A stretch of 64,000 bases of DNA from Actinomycetes bacterium (GCA_023429565.1 JAEZDJ010000065.1:1-64000), one strand, 5' to 3'; positions 17,948 to 27,210 are shown, counted from the first letter of the stretch. A program made the numbers and translations. Notes: generated by a model not told the origin, from the sequence alone.

Positions 17948-18667
17948 CTATTCCACAACCAGCAGCCGATTGCAGATCGGACAGGTGGCAAGAGGACGCT
18001 GCGCCTTCAGATCAATGAGGCGTCCCCCATCGATGGCCGCGCGGCATACGCCGCAACGTCCGTCGCGCAAGCGTCCGATGGCAACGCCGCTGCCCCGAAG
18101 CGCTGCCTTGTCATATGCTTCGGAAAGCTCGGGCGAAAGCACGGACGCGAGGGGTATCCGTTGCGCCTCGAGTCCGGCGATTTCGTCTTTCAGGGCGTTA
18201 CCTTCCTCCCGAAAGGCATCGATGGCTTCGCCCTCCCGTCGATCGAGCTCCGCCAACGCAGTCGCCACCTGCGCCTGGACACCCTCGATCCTCGCCAGAT
18301 CCTCGCCAAGCTTGGCCAATTCCTCTTCGAGCGCATTGCGGCGCTTGGCAAAGCCATTGAGTTCTTTCGTGCGCGTCTCGACGCTGCGGTAATCACCGCG
18401 CGCGGCGTCGATTTCCTCCTGAACCCGCTTCTGCTTGGCTGCAAGGGACTCGTCTTCGTCGCTGATGCGGTTGAGCTTGCCATTGGCCTCGGCATGCATC
18501 TTTTCCAGCTGGTCGCGCTTTATCTCGATCTCGCGTCTTTTCTCACGGGCTTTCAGGATGACCTTGCGCTGCGGCAACTCCTCATAGCGCTTGTTCGCGC
18601 GCATGAGCTCGAGGTCGATATGCTGCATTCCCAGCATGGCAGCAACATCGTCGGTTCTCGCTTGCAT
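17948..18667 (-). CDS. C4-type zinc-ribbon coiled-coil protein (CT398/DUF164-like)
   Basis: The 239-residue product is a long antiparallel coiled coil (about residues 20-175, for example RREIEIKRDQLEKMHAEANG) followed by a four-Cys zinc ribbon (CGVC and CPIC near the C-terminus). This architecture matches the family seen next to Nif3-like genes in many bacteria, and the next gene upstream here is Nif3-like. The precise function is not established. ATG 18667 follows AAAGGGG. Confidence 0.8.
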   Translation of the reverse strand: MQARTDDVAAMLGMQHIDLELMRANKRYEELPQRKVILKAREKRREIEIKRDQLEKMHAEANGKLNRISDEDESLAAKQKRVQEEIDAARGDYRSVETRTKELNGFAKRRNALEEELAKLGEDLARIEGVQAQVATALAELDRREGEAIDAFREEGNALKDEIAGLEAQRIPLASVLSPELSEAYDKAALRGSGVAIGRLRDGRCGVCRAAIDGGRLIDLKAQRPLATCPICNRLLVVE

Positions 18668-18799
18668 GAAACCCCTTTCATTTCCATTCGAATATCTCTC
18701 ACATGCGGGCCTTGCCGGCCTACAGGCCCCTGACCCTCCCATTGACGGCGGATTCCCAGGATGCCGAACCGCCTTGCCGGAGATGTGCCCAGGGAAGCC

Positions 18800-19615
18800 T
18801 CATACTCTCAGCGATTCAGGATACGCCCAATTTTCATCTTGATCGATCACGGCGATCATCTCCTTCGGAACCCCAGCCTCTTCCACCGCCGAAGCGAGCA
18901 CCGCGACAAGGGGGAGTTCGCTCGTGTCATGCCCGAGTTCGATGACGGCGAGTCCCGCCTGCGAGAGAGCAAGCGCCTCATGGTATTTGACCTCGCCGCA
19001 AACGACACAGTCAACCCGGGCCCGCAAGCACAGCCTTCCCAGATCCCCGATTGCACCGGTGCAGGTGACAATCCGTTCGACCGCGCGGTCGAAATCGCCC
19101 CAAACGCGCGGTGCGCGGGCGAAAACCGACGTGCAACGGGCGGCAAGCTGGCCAAGCGTGAGAGAGTCATCGTCGTCGCGCACGCTGCAAAGTTGGCCGT
19201 AGCCTTTGCTCGGCGCTTCAGCCGCCCGCATGGCCACAGACTCGAATTCCAAGCTGAGCATTTCCGGCAACACCTGCTGGGCACGTTCGCTCACGTCGAG
19301 CGCCGTGTGGTAGGAGAGCAACGCCACGCCGTCTTCGATGGCCCGCCACACCAGTGCACCGGGCTCAATGCCCACCGAAGCTGCCGGAAGAAAGGACGTG
19401 GGAGGATCAAGGAAGGCGGGATGATGGGTCACCAGCACATTCGCACCTCGACGTGCGGCCTCCTCCACCGCCTTCACCGTGGGATCGAGGGAGACGGCAA
19501 CTCCCTTGACAAGACGGGCCGGGTCACCGACCGTCATGCCGGTGCGATCCCATCCCTCGGCATCATGAGCCGGAAACATCTCCAACAGCGCATAGTCAAG
19601 CGCGCCGACCGTCAT
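18800..19615 (-). CDS. Nif3-like dinuclear metal centre protein
   Basis: The 271-residue protein starts MTVGALDYALLEMFPAHDAE and continues WDRTGMTVGDP, the Nif3/YbgI N-terminal pattern. It has the metal-binding VLVTHHPAFLD and a C-terminal CGEVKYHEALALSQAG...IELGHDTSE region with a second His pair. Nif3 proteins bind two metal ions, and their substrate is uncertain. GTP cyclohydrolase-type annotations are not well supported. The frame stays open to ATG 19702, so a 29-residue extension is possible. Confidence 0.85.
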   Translation of the reverse strand: MTVGALDYALLEMFPAHDAEGWDRTGMTVGDPARLVKGVAVSLDPTVKAVEEAARRGANVLVTHHPAFLDPPTSFLPAASVGIEPGALVWRAIEDGVALLSYHTALDVSERAQQVLPEMLSLEFESVAMRAAEAPSKGYGQLCSVRDDDDSLTLGQLAARCTSVFARAPRVWGDFDRAVERIVTCTGAIGDLGRLCLRARVDCVVCGEVKYHEALALSQAGLAVIELGHDTSELPLVAVLASAVEEAGVPKEMIAVIDQDENWAYPESLRV

Positions 19616-19734
19616 CGCAAAGCCTTGTTTGGACAGCACGCCCGAAGCCCGCTGAGCAAGACCTGCCCGATCCACCTCATCAACACCGCCCACTGTAACC
19701 ATAGCGATCAGCCCTCTTTCGTAGTCGAAAACGT

Positions 19735-20550
19735 CTAGGGTTCGATGGTAACTTCTCGACGGTCGCCCGCTGCTGTCGGAACCGTTACCGTTCGATAACC
19801 TGCTTCGTACATGAGGCGATATGCTGCAGGGATGTCACGTGCAACATGTGCGGGAGTATGGGCGTCGGTGCCGACCGTGCAAGGCACTCCTGCACGGCAA
19901 AATGCAGAAAGGAGCTGGGGCGAGGGAAACATCTCCTTGCACGCGTAATACGATCCCGACGTGTTCACCTCGACCATTCGCCCGGATTCGGCCGCCGCTT
20001 CCGCGGCATGCTCGTAAAGGGGAGCCACGTCATAGGTGGGATAGCGGTTGAATTTCTTCGACAGGTCGGGGTGGGCCATGACATGGAAAGGCATGTCCGA
20101 CAAAACAGCTTCACACCATAAGTCAAAGTACCGCTTCCATATCTGATCGGGAGCATCTGGCTCGTCCCACCTTCCCCGCTGAGAGGGGTCGTCAAACGGC
20201 CAGGCATCCACAAAATGGACCGAACCCAAAATGAGGCGAAAGGGGGCGAGCGAAGCTTCCGCGATCTCACGGTCCTCATCGGCGCCCAGCCAATCGAGCT
20301 CACAGCCCGTGATGAGCTCGATTCCCGGATTGGCCTCGCGTGCAGCCTCGATCGCAGCGAGATACTCCTCGATGCGGGAGGATGGCATGGACAGGTATGC
20401 TGTCGGGTCAAAGGCATCCGAAAGGGGATAATGTTCGGTGATGCCAAGCGTGGTGATGCCGGCTGCGACCGCTGCCGACACCAGTTCGTCCACCGATCCT
20501 TCCCCATGTCCGCAGAATCCCGTGTGAGAATGGGTATTTATCAGTTCCAC
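19735..20550 (-). CDS. PHP-domain phosphatase, histidinol-phosphatase (HisJ) type
   Basis: The 271-residue product has the PHP metal motifs INTHSHTGFCGHGEG near the start, LGITEHYPLS, GCELDWLG, FHVMAHPDL and GTDAHTP near the C-terminus. HisJ-type enzymes dephosphorylate histidinol phosphate, but no other his gene is present, so another phosphate ester is possible. GTG 20550 is chosen as start because AAGGAG lies 5-6 bp upstream. An in-frame ATG at 20574 exists. It overlaps the preceding cysteine desulfurase gene by 10 bp. Confidence 0.85.
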   Translation of the reverse strand: MELINTHSHTGFCGHGEGSVDELVSAAVAAGITTLGITEHYPLSDAFDPTAYLSMPSSRIEEYLAAIEAAREANPGIELITGCELDWLGADEDREIAEASLAPFRLILGSVHFVDAWPFDDPSQRGRWDEPDAPDQIWKRYFDLWCEAVLSDMPFHVMAHPDLSKKFNRYPTYDVAPLYEHAAEAAAESGRMVEVNTSGSYYACKEMFPSPQLLSAFCRAGVPCTVGTDAHTPAHVARDIPAAYRLMYEAGYRTVTVPTAAGDRREVTIEP

Positions 20551-21749
20551 GCTCTCTCCTTCCAATGGAGACAAGGCTCGATGGCCGAAATGAACGCATC
20601 CACATCATGCTCTGTCGTGTACCGCCCCATCGAGATGCGCAGGGCTCCTGCAGCCCGATCGCCGTCGATGCCCAAGGCGCGCAGCACATGGCTGGGCTCA
20701 AGAGAATGGGATGAGCAGGCAGAGCCGCCCGACACCCCAAAGCCTCTCATGTCAAAGCGCAGGATGAGCGTCTCGCTCTCCAGGCCGTCTGCCAACACAT
20801 GCACGATATTTGGCAGGAACGACTCACTTCCAGGCTCCACGTCAACGGTTGAGGCTATGCCGTCGATGGAGGAAAATGCCCCATACAGTCGGTCACGCAA
20901 GACGCGAAGCCGAGCTGCCTCCGCCTCCTGCGCACCGCATGCCGCCCGGCACGCCGCGGCAAATCCCATGGCACCGGCAACGTTCTGCGTGCTGCTTCGT
21001 CGCCCCGACTCCTGGCCCCCGCCCAGCATATAGGGCTCGAACGGTGTGCGGGCCTTGAGATAAAGCGCCCCGACTCCCTTGGGGCCACCAACCTTATGGG
21101 CCGAGAACGATGCCGCATCCACACCCAAATCCGCAAGGTGAAGGGGAACTTTGCCAAGCGCCTGGACGGCATCCGTGTGCATGAGAGAGCCGCCTTCATG
21201 TGCGACGCGCGTCAGGTCTGCGATGGGCTGCAGGCTGCCGACTTCGCTGTTCGCGGCCTGAATGGACACGAGCACCGTGCCGTCCTGCAGCGCCTCCTCG
21301 AGCATAGGTGGCTCAATGAACCCCTGGCGATTTGGACGCAGACGGGTGACCGAGAACCCCTCCGACTCAAGTCGCCTCGCCGGTGCGAGCACAGCATCAT
21401 GCTCGACGGCCGAGACGACGACGTGCGGGGCGATGCCGTCGCGACGGCGGCGGTCGGCGGCAGCATGCGCAATGCCGATGAGCGCCGTGTCATCGGCCTC
21501 CGTGGCGCCCGAAGTGAACACGATCTCGTCCGGACGAGAGGCACCCAAGTCGAGGGCTATGCTGCGGCGCGCGCCCTCGAGCGCGGCAAAGGCGGCCCGG
21601 CCGGGAGTGTGAAGCGAGTTGGCGTTGCCTCCCACTGCCATGTTGGCACGACCCGGCTGGCTGTAGGGAGCCATGGCCTCCGCCGCCTCTTCGCAGAGAG
21701 GGGCCGTCGCCGCATAGTCAAGATACACGTAGTCGTTCGAGAACGCCAT
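20541..21749 (-). CDS. Cysteine desulfurase, NifS/IscS type
   Basis: This 402-residue PLP enzyme takes sulfur from cysteine for Fe-S clusters or tRNA thiolation. It has YLDYAATAPL at the N-terminus, FTSGATEADDTALIG, the PLP Lys in SFSAHKVGGPKGVGAL, and the mobile-loop Cys in SGGSACSSHSLEPSHVL. The ATG at 21749 overlaps the rpe stop by one base (TGATG). No IscU or MnmA gene follows within the window. Confidence 0.93.
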   Translation of the reverse strand: MAFSNDYVYLDYAATAPLCEEAAEAMAPYSQPGRANMAVGGNANSLHTPGRAAFAALEGARRSIALDLGASRPDEIVFTSGATEADDTALIGIAHAAADRRRRDGIAPHVVVSAVEHDAVLAPARRLESEGFSVTRLRPNRQGFIEPPMLEEALQDGTVLVSIQAANSEVGSLQPIADLTRVAHEGGSLMHTDAVQALGKVPLHLADLGVDAASFSAHKVGGPKGVGALYLKARTPFEPYMLGGGQESGRRSSTQNVAGAMGFAAACRAACGAQEAEAARLRVLRDRLYGAFSSIDGIASTVDVEPGSESFLPNIVHVLADGLESETLILRFDMRGFGVSGGSACSSHSLEPSHVLRALGIDGDRAAGALRISMGRYTTEHDVDAFISAIEPCLHWKERAWN

Positions 21750-22456
21750 CACGCGACCCCCTTCCCGGACAAGGCGGACAAACGCGCACCCTCGGCGGCA
21801 GCGACGATGTCGACAAGGGCCCGCGCAGGGTCGTCGGCGCCGAACACTGCGTTGCCGCACACCAAGACGTCAGCACCTTTCGCCGCGACCAGGGGCGCGG
21901 TCTTGACGCCAATGCCTCCATCAACCTGGATAAGCGGCGAGGCGCCTACCGAGCGGGCCATCTCGGCCACACGGGCGACCTTGCCTTCGCTGTCCTCTAT
22001 ATAACTCTGTCCGGAGAATCCCGGCTCAACGCTCATGATCAGAACCATGTCGATGTCGCCGATAACCGGTGCCAAGACTCCGGCCGCCGTGCGGGGCTTC
22101 AAGCTGACAGCCGCCTTTGCCCCCGCGGCATGAATGGCCGAGATGGCGCGTGCAAGGCCATCGGCGTCAAGGGCCTCGGCATGCACCGTGACGGAATCGG
22201 CTCCCGCATCCAGAAACCATGGCAGTTGCTCAAGGGGATTCGTGATCATGAGATGCACGTCGAGAGGCAGCTTGGTCACCTTCCTCAACTGCTTCACGAC
22301 AGGCACGCCTATGGTCAAGTTGGGAACGAAATGGCCGTCCATGACATCGACATGGACAAAGCCTGCGCCCGCTTCTTCGATGAGAGCGATGTCCCGCCCA
22401 AGATTCATGAAGTCGGCCGAGAGGATTGACGGTGCGACTCTCACCGATTCGAACAT
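21749..22456 (-). CDS. rpe: Ribulose-phosphate 3-epimerase
   Basis: This 235-residue TIM-barrel enzyme interconverts ribulose 5-phosphate and xylulose 5-phosphate. It starts MFESVRVAPSILSADF. Family motifs include VHVDVMDGHFVPNLTIG (metal-binding His/Asp), LDVHLMI, MSVEPGFSGQSY and QVDGGIG. It is the first gene of the rpe, cysteine desulfurase and PHP cluster. Confidence 0.96.
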   Translation of the reverse strand: MFESVRVAPSILSADFMNLGRDIALIEEAGAGFVHVDVMDGHFVPNLTIGVPVVKQLRKVTKLPLDVHLMITNPLEQLPWFLDAGADSVTVHAEALDADGLARAISAIHAAGAKAAVSLKPRTAAGVLAPVIGDIDMVLIMSVEPGFSGQSYIEDSEGKVARVAEMARSVGASPLIQVDGGIGVKTAPLVAAKGADVLVCGNAVFGADDPARALVDIVAAAEGARLSALSGKGVA

Positions 22457-22605
22457 GTTGGCCTCCTTGTCAGTTCGGTTGCCTCCATTCTAGCGCAAGG
22501 GCGCGCGAACGCTCCAACCAAGAAAGGCAGCGGAGCAAAACAACACGCCTCATCACCGATTCGCTACATCCCGGCTCCTCTCCCCCGCTTCATTCCCAAG
22601 GACGA

Positions 22606-22611
22606 TATAAT
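22606..22611 (+). promoter_or_regulatory. TATAAT -10 element upstream of the MGMT-like gene
   Basis: A perfect TATAAT lies 33 bp before ATG 22644. No good -35 box is visible at the right distance. It would give a leader of about 25 nt. Confidence 0.4.
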
Positions 22612-22643
22612 GAAAAGCCCCTCCGATTCAAAAGAAGGTTTTC

Positions 22644-23129
22644 ATGCATGCACGTTTGGCCACGCCTTCGTTTTATTCATATCGCACCCCTTTCGGCCCC
22701 GTCACCCTCCGATCCGACGGAAGCGGCATCACCGACCTCGCGTTCGGCACTGTCACCTTCGACGGGAACCTTCGACCCAGCGACCTGACTAACCGGGCGG
22801 CAAACGAATTGCTTGAATTCTTCGCCGGCAAGCGGCGCTGGTTCGACGTGCCCGTCAATCCGACAGGAAGCGCCTTCCAACAGATGGTTTGGAGCGAGGT
22901 ATGCCATATTCCCTACGGAGAAACGCAGACCAACGCACAGGTGGCCTCATCCTTAGGGAAACCTGATTCCTATCGCGTCGTCGGAAGCGCCGTGCGGCGC
23001 AATCCCGTGCCAGTACTCATTCCCGGGCACCGCGTGGTCGGCGTCGACGGCCACCCCCTCGGCACCGGTGCCGAGGCGAAAAGAGCGGAATGGCTCCTTG
23101 GCATCGAACGCCGAAACGTCGACTCCTGA
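22644..23129 (+). CDS. Alkyltransferase-like (MGMT-fold) protein lacking the active-site Cys
   Basis: The 161-residue protein has both domains of O6-alkylguanine-DNA alkyltransferases: an N-terminal ribonuclease-like part and a C-terminal DNA-binding part with FQQMVWSEVCHIPYGET and YRVVGSAVRRNPVPVLIPGHR. In active enzymes the last motif reads PCHR, and its Cys accepts the alkyl group. Here the codon at 23025-23027 is GGG, giving Pro-Gly-His-Arg (Gly128). It therefore cannot repair by the usual suicide transfer. It may be an alkyltransferase-like (ATL) protein that flags lesions for excision repair, or a decayed gene. Known ATL proteins more often have Trp, Ser or Ala there. Confidence 0.88.
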   Translation: MHARLATPSFYSYRTPFGPVTLRSDGSGITDLAFGTVTFDGNLRPSDLTNRAANELLEFFAGKRRWFDVPVNPTGSAFQQMVWSEVCHIPYGETQTNAQVASSLGKPDSYRVVGSAVRRNPVPVLIPGHRVVGVDGHPLGTGAEAKRAEWLLGIERRNVDS

Positions 23130-23211
23130 AACGTTTCGACGTGGCCCTCCCCAGCGACTTCAGCAGGGAAGAAGACACAACTGTACCGGACAGGACAAGA
23201 GAGGAAACCTG

Positions 23212-25248
23212 TTGGAAAATCTGAGCGGATACAGCTCGAACGTCATGTTCGGCCTGGTGAGCTTTCCCTTGATAGCCCTTGCAATTACGCTGCCGTACAT
23301 GATAGTCCAATACCGCAAGTTTGGATCGATTCCCTGGCTGCGCACCGTCATCGTCTATTCGTTCGTCTTCTATCTGATGGTCGCCTACTACATGGTGATC
23401 CTCCCCCTGCCCGAAGACCGGACGGCTTACGTGGCGTATGCCGCACAGCCACAGCTGACGCCCTTCCTGTTTGCGCGAACCATCCTTGAAGCAATGGCCA
23501 GGTCGGCCAGCAATCCCTCCACCTGGCTAGGCCTGATCAAGAATCCAACGGCATACGAGGCCTTTCTCAATATCGTTCTGCTGGTTCCCCTTGGCATGTA
23601 TCTTCGCTACTATTTCAGGCGAACGTGGTGGCAAACGTTGCTTATCGGATTTGGCACCACCCTGTTCTTCGAGCTTTCGCAGCTCACCGGCCTTTGGGGA
23701 ATCTACGCACATCCCTACCGACTGTTCGACGTCGACGACCTCATGCTCAACACGCTTGGTGCGATGACCGGATACTGGCTGGCGGGGCCTCTCATGCGAA
23801 GGCTGCCGGACATCAGGATAGTCAACGAGGAGGCACGGGAGGCGGGCCTGCGCGCGGGAGCGCTGCGTCGCGCTCTCTCGTTCGGGCTGGACACCGTTGT
23901 GGCGGCAATGGCGTCAGGTGGCATGACCGCGCTTCTCTACTCCCTGGGATCAGGAGGCGCGGCAGAAGCGGCGGGCCTCCCCTGGGGAACGGCAGCGTAC
24001 GCAGCGGCGCTGGCAAGCTTTCTCTTGTTCTTCGTCGCCATTCCATGCCTCACCCACGGCCAGACCCTCGGCCAGAAGCTTCTGCGCCTGTGCATCGTCA
24101 GGCCCGACGCCCGGATCGCGAAGTGGTACCACTATCTTGCGCGGTACGGATTGCTATACCTCTTCGTCGCGCTTCCCTTCGTAGCGCTCGACGGCATCGT
24201 TTCCTTCGGCGGGACGGACGCTTCAGAACTGGGATCGACATCTGACTTCTTCGAGCGATATCGGACGGAACTCATCTGGATATGGCTTGTCCTCATGGCC
24301 ACATGGGCCATCACACTCCTCTTCAGAGCCGTGCACGCCGCCCACGCCAAAGAACCATTCATCATGTTGAACGGGCTGATCAGCACAACACGCGTCATGT
24401 CGGTGGAGGGAGCCGCACGCGAACGTGAGCGGCGGGCAGCACTCGACGTCAGCCAGGTCGCGGCACTTGAGCGCGCACTAGCCGACGACGGCATTCCCCT
24501 TTCAGACCTCATGGCCCGTGCGGGGGCCGCCGTCGCCGTCGCCGTGCGCCAGCAGGTGCCCGACCCGGCCCCCATCGTCGTGCTTGCCGGTGCGGGCAAC
24601 AACGGAGGCGACGGCTGGGTTGTGGCGCGGCTTCTGGCCGAAGCCGGCTATGCCGTCACCCTGATGGCACCCGACCTGGCAGAACGCCTCCGCACCGAGC
24701 CCGCCCGCACGACGGCGATCGACGCGTTCGTCGCCACGGCACGGCAAGACCTGCCGCTTCGCGTGATTGTCCGTCCCGAAATTGACCAACTTGACGGCGC
24801 AATGGAAGACGCCGCCGCGATAGTCGACGCAATGCTGGGCACCGGCTTTTCGGGAGACGAGGTGCGGGAACCCTTCGCACGCTGGATCGAATGCGCCAAT
24901 CAGCGGCGATTCGAGGGGTCACGCAGGCCGGGGCACGGAAGGCACCGAAGGCGAACGCGTGCCCGAAAGAGCCATGAAATCGACAAACGGCGAAGCATGC
25001 CCGAGCCGGCAAAGGGTGCGCCTTTTGCCGTCGCCGTTGACGTCCCAAGCGGACTCTCGGCGCAAACCGGAAAAGCGGCGCGGCCCTGTTTTGCCGCCGA
25101 CCTCACCGTCACCATGCTTGCGTTCAAGCCAGGACTGGTCACACCCACAGCGCAACGCTACACGGGAATTGTCCGCCTGGCAGAACTCGTCGACACGAAA
25201 CCCTATCGGGAGAAATTGACGGCCACGGGCCAAGGAAGCGTCGATTGA
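23212..25248 (+). CDS. VanZ-RDD membrane protein fused to NAD(P)HX epimerase (NnrE/YjeF_N) domain
   Basis: The protein of about 678 residues has three parts in one frame. The N-terminal third is VanZ-like, with several spans and the motif FLNIVLLVPLGMYLRYY. The middle is an RDD-type membrane domain (FGLDTVVAAMASGG, HGQTLGQKLLRLCIV). From about codon 24397 a soluble YjeF_N domain follows, with the NADHX-epimerase signature LAGAGNNGGDGWVVA, AIVDAMLGTGFSGDEV, AVDVPSGLSAQTG and MLAFKPGL. An Arg/Lys-rich insert of about 40 residues (around 24910-25015) interrupts that domain. There is no stop or ribosome site at the junction, so it reads as a true fusion. The partner dehydratase (NnrD) is absent. 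TTG 23212 with GAGG upstream is the likely start, and ATG 23245 is an alternative. Confidence 0.75.
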   Translation: MENLSGYSSNVMFGLVSFPLIALAITLPYMIVQYRKFGSIPWLRTVIVYSFVFYLMVAYYMVILPLPEDRTAYVAYAAQPQLTPFLFARTILEAMARSASNPSTWLGLIKNPTAYEAFLNIVLLVPLGMYLRYYFRRTWWQTLLIGFGTTLFFELSQLTGLWGIYAHPYRLFDVDDLMLNTLGAMTGYWLAGPLMRRLPDIRIVNEEAREAGLRAGALRRALSFGLDTVVAAMASGGMTALLYSLGSGGAAEAAGLPWGTAAYAAALASFLLFFVAIPCLTHGQTLGQKLLRLCIVRPDARIAKWYHYLARYGLLYLFVALPFVALDGIVSFGGTDASELGSTSDFFERYRTELIWIWLVLMATWAITLLFRAVHAAHAKEPFIMLNGLISTTRVMSVEGAARERERRAALDVSQVAALERALADDGIPLSDLMARAGAAVAVAVRQQVPDPAPIVVLAGAGNNGGDGWVVARLLAEAGYAVTLMAPDLAERLRTEPARTTAIDAFVATARQDLPLRVIVRPEIDQLDGAMEDAAAIVDAMLGTGFSGDEVREPFARWIECANQRRFEGSRRPGHGRHRRRTRARKSHEIDKRRSMPEPAKGAPFAVAVDVPSGLSAQTGKAARPCFAADLTVTMLAFKPGLVTPTAQRYTGIVRLAELVDTKPYREKLTATGQGSVD

Positions 25249-25531
25249 AGCGAGGCCGTCGGCCACGCGAGCCCGTTTCTTGCTGGGCGAGCGAAGAAAC
25301 CGCAGGCGTGCTGGCGGCACGTCGAGGATTCCTGAGCCTGATCCAGCGGGAAACGGGCCAGCTGGACGGCGTGCCGAGTTAGTCGGCGCTTCCCGAGGAG
25401 GATGACGCCTGACCTGTCGCATTGGGCAGACGGCTTCGCCCCGCTTGCCGCCATGCGCAGGCGCGCCTCCACAAAGACGATGCGCTCGGGGATGCCCCGC
25501 CTTCGCAAAGCACTCGAGGGGTCAGGATGGG
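25249..25531. other. Spacer between the VanZ-NnrE fusion and gpsA
   Basis: About 280 bp at the convergent junction. I see no gene with recognisable similarity and no clear terminator hairpin with a T-run. The stretch is GC-rich and may hold degraded coding sequence, but nothing can be named. Confidence 0.4.
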
Positions 25532-26533
25532 CTACAGACCGTAAAACTCGGTCGTGAGAGGGCGGCTCGTGAGCAAAGCCGCCGCCTCGCGGGGATCGTC
25601 ACCACCCCAGACAATGCCACGCACGACATCGGTGATGGGAAGCTCCACGTCATAGTGGTCAGAAAGGGTCTTGAGGGTCTTGCAGGCGAGCGCGCCCTCC
25701 GCCACCATATGCGTCTGTTCCGTGAAATCGTCAAGCGTGCCGCCTGCGGCAAGCAGCTTGCCGAAACGACGGTTGCGAGAATGCTCTGAGGTGCAGGTCG
25801 CTATGAGGTCCCCTGTGCCCGCAAGCCCCATGCAGGTGATGGAGCGTCCCCCCGCGCGAACGACAAGGCGGCTCATTTCCGCAAGGCCCCGCGTCATGAG
25901 CATGGCAGCCGTGTTGTCACCGTATCCGATGCCGTAGGAAAGGCCCACGGCAATGGCGATGACGTTCTTGAACGCCGCGCACAGTTCAACTCCGCACACG
26001 TCGTCGCTCATGTAGGTGCGAAACGAGTCTGTCGCAAAAAGCTTCTGGAAGAATTCGGCCGTGTCCCGCGACGAGCTGGCGATGACCGTCCCCGACGGAA
26101 TGCCCTTGATGACTTCTTCCGCATGATTCGGTCCTGAAAGCACGGCAAGCCGATGAGCCCCGCCCATTTCAGCTTCAAACACTTCGACAGGCAGCAAGCC
26201 GCTCCCGTCCTCCACCCCCTTGGAGCAGATGATGACAGGAAAATCGGCATCGACCACATCGGACAGCGCACGAGCGACTCCGCGCATGAGACTTGAGGGG
26301 GTGACGATGACGGCCGCCCTTGCCCTCAGCAGCGCGTCACGATAGGACAGGGTGGCGACGATGCTTTCATGCAGCTCGACATCGCTCAGATAGCGGCAAT
26401 TTCGATGCTCCGCGTTGATGCCCTTCACCACTTCGGGCTTGCGTGCCCACAGTCCCACGTTGCAGCCGTTTCCGGCCAGCAGCTGGGCAAGGGCCGTGCC
26501 CCATGACCCCGCTCCGATGACGGCTATCTTCAT
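25532..26533 (-). CDS. gpsA: Glycerol-3-phosphate dehydrogenase [NAD(P)+]
   Basis: This 333-residue enzyme makes sn-glycerol 3-phosphate for phospholipid synthesis. The N-terminal Rossmann motif is IGAGSWGTALAQLLA. The catalytic region contains LSGPNHAEEV, and AAFKNVIAIAVG carries the catalytic Lys. It lies 9 bp after plsY, its pathway partner. Confidence 0.96.
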   Translation of the reverse strand: MKIAVIGAGSWGTALAQLLAGNGCNVGLWARKPEVVKGINAEHRNCRYLSDVELHESIVATLSYRDALLRARAAVIVTPSSLMRGVARALSDVVDADFPVIICSKGVEDGSGLLPVEVFEAEMGGAHRLAVLSGPNHAEEVIKGIPSGTVIASSSRDTAEFFQKLFATDSFRTYMSDDVCGVELCAAFKNVIAIAVGLSYGIGYGDNTAAMLMTRGLAEMSRLVVRAGGRSITCMGLAGTGDLIATCTSEHSRNRRFGKLLAAGGTLDDFTEQTHMVAEGALACKTLKTLSDHYDVELPITDVVRGIVWGGDDPREAAALLTSRPLTTEFYGL

Positions 26534-26542
26534 GGCAGGCTC

Positions 26543-27202
26543 CTATGCTCTCTTCTTGCTGCCGACGCGGCTTTCCGTTCCCGCCCGAAGGCGGCTTATG
26601 TTTTCGCGATGAGCCCACAGGACAGTGAGGCCAACCAGGGCGCACAGCACGACCGTCGGCCAATTGTCCCAGAAGAAGAACAGCGCGAGAAACGGACAGG
26701 CGACCGCGGCGGCTATCGAGCCCAGTGACACATACTTCGTGATCACGACGACCACGATGAAGATGGCAAGCTCCAAACAGGCCCCAACGGGACCGAACAC
26801 CATAAAAAGACACCCCACGGCGACGGCTATGCCCTTTCCTCCCTTGAACTTCAGCCAGGGGCTGAAGACATGCCCCCAGACACACGCAAGGAAGGAGATG
26901 CCCAGCATGGTGTCATAGCTCACGGGAGAGCCGGGCGCGAGGCCCCCTCCCGGCAAAAGCCACCAGCTGAACGCCAGGGCAAGGACCCCTGACAGCAAGC
27001 CTTTCCCGAAATCGAGAACGAAAACGGCATACCCGCCCACCTTGCCCATGGTGCGAATCGCATTCGTCGTGCCGATGTTTCCCGAGCCATGCTCGCGGAT
27101 GTCCGTATGATAGAACACCTTGGAGATGATGAGCCCAAAGGGAATGGAGCCCAAGAGAAATGCCACGACAAAGAGCGCGGCGGGCGCAAAGAGATACTGC
27201 AT
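26543..27202 (-). CDS. plsY: Glycerol-3-phosphate acyltransferase PlsY
   Basis: This 219-residue integral membrane protein transfers the acyl group from acyl-phosphate (made by PlsX) to glycerol 3-phosphate. It shows the family motifs LLGSIPFGLIISK, HGSGNIGTTNAIRTMG and FKGGKGIAVAVG, plus about five to seven membrane spans. It has a short basic C-terminus. It is co-oriented with der and gpsA. Confidence 0.95.
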   Translation of the reverse strand: MQYLFAPAALFVVAFLLGSIPFGLIISKVFYHTDIREHGSGNIGTTNAIRTMGKVGGYAVFVLDFGKGLLSGVLALAFSWWLLPGGGLAPGSPVSYDTMLGISFLACVWGHVFSPWLKFKGGKGIAVAVGCLFMVFGPVGACLELAIFIVVVVITKYVSLGSIAAAVACPFLALFFFWDNWPTVVLCALVGLTVLWAHRENISRLRAGTESRVGSKKRA

Positions 27203-27210
27203 TGGTTCAC

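Noticed and set aside
25203..25508. 101-codon minus-strand frame after the NnrE fusion
   Set aside because: It overlaps the NnrE 3' end, lacks a ribosome site and shows no family resemblance. It could be debris but cannot be named.
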